In this document: one piece after another, positions 13,454 to 17,350 of the stretch
Layout: every line of letters begins with the position of its first letter
Position numbering within the stretch: position 1 is the stretch's first letter
Source of the DNA: an uncultured archaeon
GTDB taxonomy: Archaea; Thermoproteota; Nitrososphaeria; Nitrososphaerales; Nitrosopumilaceae
DNA length: 17,350 bases
Direction of reading: 5' to 3'
Assembly: GCA_937896495.1 (NCBI GenBank)
Contig: CALBNQ010000222.1
Coordinates: forward strand, 1-17,350
Program-made: the position numbers and the translations under genes
Notes under the pieces: model-generated
Told to the model about the DNA's origin: nothing
Seen by the model: only the letters and a program-made list of their open reading frames with translations
The model's database searches: none

Positions 13454-15023
13454 ACAGATAGTCTAGTCCTAAAACATCATGATACGCCTTTGGAATCATT
13501 TGTTGTGCTTTGAAAAATACATTATTTGCAGCGGTATCCAAAACATAGGTTCTTGCCCAATCATCCTCACTCCTAATTGAGCGTCCAAATCCCTGTAAAA
13601 GCTTCGTTAAAGTTTGAGAAGTGTACCACAAAGGGAATTTATCCATTTTGGCCTTTGTTCTTTTTTCTTTGTAATTTGGGTATGGTACCTTTGCAATAAT
13701 TTGGAACCTGGATAAATCATCTTTAAGATCAACTCCTTCCCAAAGAGATGAAGAAAGTAAAACACCAGTAGGATCAGATGCATGTTCGGATATCACTTCA
13801 TCTTGGGTCTTACCGTCTTTGTTTTTACTGTGACATATTCGAATTCGTCTTGTATTTTTTGGTGAAAGATATCTAAGGATTTTTTGACAACGAGGAATAG
13901 ATGAAGTAAGGATTAATCCTCTCTCTTCAGAATGCTCATCTAAAATTCTATCAATAGTTTTAATCACTTCCAATTCATCATTTTCAGTTGAGCCATAACT
14001 TAGTCGTTTTATGTTTAACAAATCAATACCTCTATTCTTAATTGGAAATGGGGATGTAGGAGTATCAACAAAGGCAACATCATCTTTTTCAAAGCCCATA
14101 TTTTCACAGAAACTTTGTTTGTCGATTGTAGCTGACATGAAAATTTGATATTCTGTTTCAAAAAATGTATTTGCGAATTTTGAAACGTCAATTGGTTTTA
14201 CAGAAATGGTTCTAAAATTTCCATTCAAATCTTTGAGAGGATCATTTACAACAAAATTGTCTTTATCAGTTGCAATGTCAATTTTAGCCTGAGCTGCTCT
14301 ATCATAACGTCTTTCCAATCTTGTAATCAATTCAAAATCAGGATTATTTTGAAATGCGGCACTTTCTTTGATGTCTTTGATTTGTTTTGCATAAGAGTAT
14401 GCAATATCATCAGTTAATTTTATCATAGAATCCAAATCGGTAAAATTGTATTTTTCAGTGTTCAAATTACATTCATCAACTTGTCCTGCAAAAATATCAA
14501 ATCCAACAAATTGAATAATTTGATCTTCAATTTTATGTGCTTCATCAAAAACTGAAATCTTTCTATCCAAATAATCCTCAAATAGTTTTTTGTTGAATTT
14601 CATGATTTGAAAAAATGCATGGTAATTCCACAAAGAATGTTTAGAGACCAAAGCATCGTATTTTTGAAGATAGTAATGACAAGAATCAGAGTCATGTGTG
14701 TTATCTTCAACCTTTTTTATCGTAGGCTTGAATTTACACACCTCAACTATTTCTTTTCCGTTTTTACTAGTTCTTTCTTGACATTGGCCTTTATCGCAAC
14801 TTAGTCCCCATCGCATTGCACGTCTAGTATTTTCTACTTTTTCAGTTTCCATCAATTTCAAACAAGGAAAATTTTGTTTACCTTTGACGGGTTTTAGAAA
14901 CGGAATATCCTTGATGTATTGATCTTGGAGATGTTTTGATGCAGTAACAGTAAATGAGCTATCAAAATATCTAGAAAGTGTAGCTCCGACAAGGGACTTT
15001 CCAACACCAGTGGGTGCACACAA
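13452..15023 (-). CDS. XPD/DinG-type iron-sulfur DNA helicase
   Basis: Superfamily-2 5'-3' helicase of the XPD/Rad3/DinG group, which opens damaged or structured DNA using an Fe-S cluster. Counting from the TTG at 15023: Walker A APTGVGKS (3-10), the Fe-S domain with C54 in NFPC, C76, C81, C96 and C115 (five candidates for four ligands), DEAH box VFDEAHKIED (158-167), a motif III-like FMSATI, motif V SSSLWEGVDL and motif VI QGFGRSIR (477-484). The TTG is only the first standard start codon in frame; clearly homologous sequence, including FHPREIQKEI, continues upstream to about 15140, so the true protein is about 560 residues or longer. Archaeal XPD may serve repair or replication-fork maintenance; an XPD-like paralogue and true XPD cannot be told apart here. 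It is divergent from the GIY-YIG-like gene. Confidence 0.9.
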   Translation of the reverse strand: MCAPTGVGKSLVGATLSRYFDSSFTVTASKHLQDQYIKDIPFLKPVKGKQNFPCLKLMETEKVENTRRAMRWGLSCDKGQCQERTSKNGKEIVEVCKFKPTIKKVEDNTHDSDSCHYYLQKYDALVSKHSLWNYHAFFQIMKFNKKLFEDYLDRKISVFDEAHKIEDQIIQFVGFDIFAGQVDECNLNTEKYNFTDLDSMIKLTDDIAYSYAKQIKDIKESAAFQNNPDFELITRLERRYDRAAQAKIDIATDKDNFVVNDPLKDLNGNFRTISVKPIDVSKFANTFFETEYQIFMSATIDKQSFCENMGFEKDDVAFVDTPTSPFPIKNRGIDLLNIKRLSYGSTENDELEVIKTIDRILDEHSEERGLILTSSIPRCQKILRYLSPKNTRRIRICHSKNKDGKTQDEVISEHASDPTGVLLSSSLWEGVDLKDDLSRFQIIAKVPYPNYKEKRTKAKMDKFPLWYTSQTLTKLLQGFGRSIRSEDDWARTYVLDTAANNVFFKAQQMIPKAYHDVLGLDYL

Positions 15024-15165
15024 AATTATTTTTTTATATCCTGAATCAAGTTTTTCTTCAATTTGTCCGATGATCTCTTTTTGAATTTCTCGAGGATGAA
15101 ATTCTTGAGGAAACTTTTCTAAAAGAGACAGAGTTAATTCTATTTTTTATCAATATTAAAAGCAT
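15024..15165 (-). other. helicase N-terminal coding region without an in-frame start
   Basis: In the helicase frame, 15024-15143 encode KIELTLSLLEKFPQEF, then HPREIQKEIIGQIEEK and LDSGYKKIIL, which joins directly to the Walker A motif. This is the Q-motif-like segment expected before motif I. The frame is closed by TAA at 15147-15149 and contains no ATG, GTG or TTG before 15023; CTG at 15129-15131 is the only near-standard codon. An ATG at 15163-15165 and a TTG at 15151-15153 lie in the neighbouring frame. Removing one A from the A6 run at 15143-15148 would join either of them to the helicase. A TATA-like GATATATGATAT at 15179-15190 suits the ATG at 15165. Confidence 0.7.
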
Positions 15166-15176
15166 GAAGGTTCTTG

Positions 15177-15208
15177 TGATATCATATATCATAATTTAGT
15201 TTAATATC
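15177..15208. promoter_or_regulatory. divergent promoter region of helicase and GIY-YIG-like gene
   Basis: GTTTAATATC at 15199-15208 is centred 25 nt before the plus-strand ATG at 15229. On the minus strand, GATATATGATAT (15179-15190) could serve the helicase; it is part of an inverted repeat TGATAT-CAT-ATATCA at 15177-15191. The repeat may be only a symmetric TATA element or an operator. Confidence 0.45.
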
Positions 15209-15228
15209 TAGTAGATCTATAGTGTAGT

Positions 15229-15546
15229 ATGGAACTTCTAGAGGATAAAATGAGAGTTTGGTTAGAGAATGCAAAATTTGTAAAACCAGTTCCTGGAGTG
15301 TATGTCCTATACACTAGAAGTAAAGAACCAATCTATATCGGTCAATCAATGAATTTAGAGGAGACATTTTCAAAATATGTTGATCTTGATTTTGAGGAAA
15401 ACGATTGCAAACAAAAAACTCAATTTTATCAAAGAGAATTTACAGACAATCCAAAAGAACGTCAAACAGAATTGATTGAAAAATTCAAAGAAGATACAGG
15501 TAATGTTCCTGTGTGTAATAGTGAGATCAAAGTAGAAGTACATTAG
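15229..15546 (+). CDS. small GIY-YIG-like domain protein, probably degenerate
   Basis: A 105-residue protein with the opening pattern of a GIY-YIG nuclease: VPGVYVLYTRSKEPIYIGQSMNLE, with GVY at 23-25 and YIG at 36-38. Later family landmarks are also visible: ERQTELIEKF (77-86, an acidic residue in the helix that normally carries the metal-binding glutamate) and VPVCN (93-97, the conserved Asn). The catalytic arginine expected after YIG..NL appears to be missing: the segment is NLEETFSKY where active members have NLxxR. It may therefore bind DNA or RNA without cutting it. It is divergent from an XPD-type helicase with a shared 63-bp promoter region, which suggests a repair or nucleic-acid context, as in UvrC, but no other UvrC domain is present. 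Confidence 0.65.
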   Translation: MELLEDKMRVWLENAKFVKPVPGVYVLYTRSKEPIYIGQSMNLEETFSKYVDLDFEENDCKQKTQFYQREFTDNPKERQTELIEKFKEDTGNVPVCNSEIKVEVH

Positions 15547-15575
15547 TTAGTTCACTGCCTTGCAATGTAAACTGA

Positions 15576-15585
15576 TTTTATTAAT
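15576..15585 (+). promoter_or_regulatory. TATA box of the small highly expressed membrane protein
   Basis: TTTATTAATA centred 27-28 nt upstream of the ATG at 15609, giving an essentially leaderless mRNA. It is among the better TATA matches in this window. Confidence 0.55.
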
Positions 15586-15608
15586 ATGAAAAAAGCCGAA
15601 TTTTCAAC

Positions 15609-15866
15609 ATGACGTCAAAAGCATTATTGTATGTAGGACTTGCAGTAGGCGTAGCTGCAATGGCAGCAGCCATTGCTTATGGTACTGCAAATCAGCAAAA
15701 CTACATCCCAGAAGATGCAGTCTTATCTAAAGCCGCACAAGATGGTATATTACAAAAAACCGGAGGCATGGGCGCAGATCTTAACAAAGAACAATGGCAC
15801 GAAGATCCCTATGCTGAAAAAGCAGCTGAAGTAAGAGCTCAATGGGAAAAGAACAACGGACAATAG
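15609..15866 (+). CDS. small membrane-anchored protein with codon bias of a highly expressed gene
   Basis: An 85-residue protein: one membrane segment at about 4-25 (ALLYVGLAVGVAAMAAAIAYG), then a hydrophilic, charged outer or inner domain (NYIPEDAVLSKAAQDGILQK...DLNKEQWHEDPYAEKAAEVRAQWEKNNGQ). I recognise no family. Its DNA differs from that of its neighbours: AAC, ATC, GGC, GCC and CCC codons are frequent and GC content is higher, as usual for strongly expressed genes in such genomes. A strong TATA box precedes it, and a T-rich tract plus a 9-bp hairpin follow it. A soluble tail on a single anchor, produced in quantity, suggests a subunit of an abundant membrane complex or an envelope component; this is inference. 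Confidence 0.75.
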   Translation: MTSKALLYVGLAVGVAAMAAAIAYGTANQQNYIPEDAVLSKAAQDGILQKTGGMGADLNKEQWHEDPYAEKAAEVRAQWEKNNGQ

Positions 15867-15871
15867 TCTAA

Positions 15872-15924
15872 AAGATTATTTCCAATTTATTTTAATTATT
15901 TTTATTCTAAGGTTATAGAATAAA
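15872..15924 (+). terminator. T-rich terminator and 9-bp hairpin after the small membrane protein
   Basis: After the TAG comes a T-rich stretch (TTTATTTTAATTATTTTTATT, about 15885-15905), then a perfect inverted repeat, TTTATTCTA (15901-15909) and TAGAATAAA (15916-15924) around a six-base loop. Archaeal termination needs mainly the T tract. The hairpin may protect the 3' end of an abundant mRNA or be an operator for the next gene. Confidence 0.5.
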
Positions 15925-15999
15925 GAAGATTTGTCATTTATTTTATAAAATTTGCAAATAAAGAGAAAATGATTAATTCAAGAATAAACAAAGTAAATC

Positions 16000-16128
16000 A
16001 TGCATCAATGTTACTACTGTGAGCAATTATTTGATACAAAAGAAGCACTATTTGATCATGTTGAAATTCACTCAGATATTGAAAGAAATAACGAAATCAT
16101 GGAAAGAAAAAAACAAGGAAAAAAGTAG
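16000..16128 (+). CDS. 42-residue single C2H2 zinc-finger protein
   Basis: A small gene: MHQCYYCEQLFDTKEALFDH, VEIHSDIERNNEIMERKKQG, KK, then TAG. Residues 4-24 are a textbook C2H2 finger, C-X2-C-X12-H-X3-H (C4, C7, H20, H24), with the hydrophobic core residues F11 and L17 in the classical places. The remaining 18 residues form a charged, lysine-rich helix that could contact nucleic acid. A TATA-like TGATTAATTC at 15970-15979 is centred 25 nt before the ATG, as for neighbouring genes. The exact fit to the consensus makes chance very unlikely. Tiny C2H2 proteins occur in thaumarchaea and haloarchaea and may be transcription or RNA regulators; the target here is unknown. Confidence 0.8.
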   Translation: MHQCYYCEQLFDTKEALFDHVEIHSDIERNNEIMERKKQGKK

Positions 16129-16216
16129 TCATTCCAACCTAAATTAAAAAAAATAGAGTTAATGTCAAAATTTTTCAGATTCAGGAAGTGAAATAACAAT
16201 TTAGTGATTTTCATTT

Positions 16217-16483
16217 ATGGATTGGGTTGAGAAACTATTGAAAAAATCATGCGATAAAACACTGACAAAAGGAGAAGTGTTACACAGTTTATTTCACATG
16301 ATTGAGATTAATGAAAAAACAATGAACAATATTGAAAATGACAAAAATGATTTTGGACCAGAACTTGAAGAATTAAAACAAACAGAAATCAGAGATTTAA
16401 ATTTTCATTTAAAATATTATAGAGGGTTGGTAAATTATATCAATTCAATTCCAGAAGCAAAAATCATCAATAATGGAGCATAA
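16217..16483 (+). CDS. small helical protein of unknown function
   Basis: An 88-residue soluble protein I do not recognise. It is predicted to be almost all helix: MDWVEKLLKKSCDKTLTKGE, then VLHSLFHMIEINEKTMNNIE, an acidic-lysine stretch, and a last helix (LNFHLKYYRGLVNYINSIPEA). No signal peptide, membrane span or metal motif is seen; one cysteine (C12). The start ATG is the first in frame, with only a weak AT-rich element upstream. It ends 4 bp before the stop of the convergent DUF922-like gene. Codon use fits the neighbours, so I take it as real. Confidence 0.65.
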   Translation: MDWVEKLLKKSCDKTLTKGEVLHSLFHMIEINEKTMNNIENDKNDFGPELEELKQTEIRDLNFHLKYYRGLVNYINSIPEAKIINNGA

Positions 16484-16487
16484 AATT

Positions 16488-17024
16488 TTACTTTCTAAGA
16501 CCATCAAATAACAAATCGTATTCTAATTGTTTTTCATAATTTTGTCCCAAACTTGTTTCTTTATCATATTTTTCACGTCGTTCATGTAATCTTTCTTCAA
16601 GTTTTTCAATTTCAAGTTGAATCATTTTACCAGAGTCTACTTTTGCATATTGCTTTCTTTGGTCATCATTTTGTCCTCTAGTTGAAAATGTTTTGTTGTA
16701 AAAGGCGTTTTGTAATTCTGCTAAACATTCATTTTTGAAAAGTTCTGCTAAATCAAAATGGCCCTGTTCATGTTTTAATAAATTATCATTAATTTCCAAA
16801 GATCTAAATGAAGATAATAAAGGAAAAAATTCCACAAAAAGTTCTATATTTTTTATTGAAAACACAATGTCATTGTTTACTGTATCAGATGTTACAAGCC
16901 ACATGAATCGAAATTTAATTTCACTATGAGCATCTTCGAAAATCGTAGGATTATGATCTGCTTTAAAATTACTCCAACCAAGGAAAAAGTCTTTGGACCA
17001 ACTAATAGGTTCATTTTCATTCAT
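16488..17024 (-). CDS. DUF922-like protein with HEQGH metalloprotease motif
   Basis: A 178-residue protein with the pattern of DUF922, a family of putative zinc-dependent proteases. The start ISWSKDFFLGWSNFKADHNP corresponds to the family's 'W.dF.G' opening, and NLLKHEQGHFDLAELFKNEC (82-100) holds the HEXXH motif HEQGH at 85-89, with E86 as expected base. A third metal ligand is not obvious; D91, E94 or a later Glu are candidates. After residue 105 follows a long charged helix (KMIQLEIEKLEERLHERREKYDKE) that looks like a coiled coil. No signal peptide is visible, whereas many bacterial members are exported, so this one would act in the cytoplasm. It lies 32 bp after the stop of the doubtful small ORF at 17057. 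Confidence 0.7.
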   Translation of the reverse strand: MNENEPISWSKDFFLGWSNFKADHNPTIFEDAHSEIKFRFMWLVTSDTVNNDIVFSIKNIELFVEFFPLLSSFRSLEINDNLLKHEQGHFDLAELFKNECLAELQNAFYNKTFSTRGQNDDQRKQYAKVDSGKMIQLEIEKLEERLHERREKYDKETSLGQNYEKQLEYDLLFDGLRK

Positions 17025-17056
17025 GATAATTTATTTTTCTCAAAATTTTAGCTTAA

Positions 17057-17260
17057 TTAATTTCTCTTTCCATCACGTCCACTGAATTTTCCCAAGGATT
17101 GATGTACATCAAATCCCAACCAAGAATAATTTTTAGATTCCAATAATTGGTGTTTATTTTGATGTTCAATTAAAGAGACATCACCCCATGTTCCATCATA
17201 AAGAAAAGGGCATTTCTCAAAAACAGAATTTTTTTGGGCACCCTTACAAATGATAATCAA
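17057..17260 (-). CDS. small ORF of unknown function, uncertain
   Basis: A 67-codon frame with a TTG start (IIICKGAQKNSVFEKCPFLY then DGTWGDVSLIEH...). The frame is open a further 26 codons upstream to a TGA but has no ATG. The composition is protein-like (several W, G, H and two C), and it runs in the same direction as the DUF922-like gene 32 bp downstream. Against it: no good TATA box at the expected distance, no recognisable family, and the ATG of a likely plus-strand gene lies only 20 bp away in the divergent direction. It may be a remnant of a longer gene. Confidence 0.35.
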   Translation of the reverse strand: MIIICKGAQKNSVFEKCPFLYDGTWGDVSLIEHQNKHQLLESKNYSWLGFDVHQSLGKFSGRDGKRN

Positions 17261-17279
17261 GTAACGATTATTGAAACAA

Positions 17280-17350
17280 ATGATTGAAAAATTTTTTGAA
17301 TTAAGGGATTTTGTTCATATTGTCAGATACGAATTTGGATTGTACAGGCT
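17280..17350 (+). CDS. 5' end of a plus-strand gene cut by the window edge
   Basis: ATG at 17280 opens a frame that stays open to the last base: MIEKFFELRDFVHIVRYEFG LYR. It starts with an amphipathic helix of typical protein composition. No family can be named from 23 residues, and no convincing TATA box is seen about 27 nt upstream. The frame must continue beyond the window. Confidence 0.4.
   Translation, partial: MIEKFFELRDFVHIVRYEFGLYR

Noticed and set aside
15586..15612. 8-codon ORF overlapping the start of the 15609 gene by ATGA
   Set aside because: It lies within or upstream of the predicted transcription start, so it would not be transcribed.
1..17350. tRNA or rRNA genes, CRISPR arrays, prophage genes
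   Set aside because: No GC-rich cloverleaf-like stretch, no regularly spaced repeats and no phage-type genes were seen on either strand.

Overview
The window looks like the chromosome of a marine ammonia-oxidising archaeon of the Nitrosopumilus type (Nitrososphaerota/Thaumarchaeota). The evidence is the low GC content, archaeal TATA boxes centred about 25-28 nt upstream of most start codons (so near-leaderless mRNAs), few Shine-Dalgarno sites, an archaeal release factor aRF1, many small winged-helix regulators, a cupredoxin-type multicopper oxidase of the thaumarchaeal kind, and the 'WIKNNAGWWADG' domain typical of secreted thaumarchaeal proteins. This placement rests on recognition, not on a database search.

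Left part (1-5900), nearly all on the minus strand. Read in the direction of transcription it holds cbtB, cbtA and a second cbtB (putative cobalt transport), two tandem paralogous winged-helix regulators, a phnD-phnC-phnE ABC importer of the phosphonate/phosphite type, and then a multicopper oxidase that has lost its 5' end. The remaining oxidase frame runs into the last codons of phnE. The two cbtB genes share a perfect 165-bp block but have different 5' ends, which points to gene conversion. A DUF4443-like regulator is divergent from the cbtBA pair. Its 83-bp shared promoter region holds a perfect 19-bp palindrome, and half of this palindrome recurs at the BRE position of the other cbtB promoter. 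This is the best candidate for an undescribed regulatory circuit here: a regulator with a CX4C motif that may control metal-transport genes.

Middle part (6580-12800). It holds a membrane-anchored DsbA-like thiol oxidoreductase, aRF1, a HIT-family nucleotide hydrolase, a previously unlisted 28-residue single-membrane-segment protein with its own promoter, a His-rich membrane-anchored extracytoplasmic protein, a small zinc-ribbon protein, a SIMPL (DUF541) protein and dihydroxy-acid dehydratase (ilvD). Convergent gene ends overlap or lie within a few bases of each other, so the layout is compact.

Right part (12796-17350). It holds an orphan HEPN-like protein with an RX4H motif, an XPD/DinG-type iron-sulfur helicase with no usable start codon at its true 5' end, a degenerate GIY-YIG protein divergent from it, a small membrane-anchored protein with the codon use of a highly expressed gene, a 42-residue protein that is essentially one classical C2H2 zinc finger, a small unknown protein, a DUF922-like HEQGH protein, a doubtful small ORF, and the start of a plus-strand gene cut by the window end. 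No RNA genes, CRISPR arrays or insertion sequences were seen. No stretch longer than 300 bases lacks a gene.
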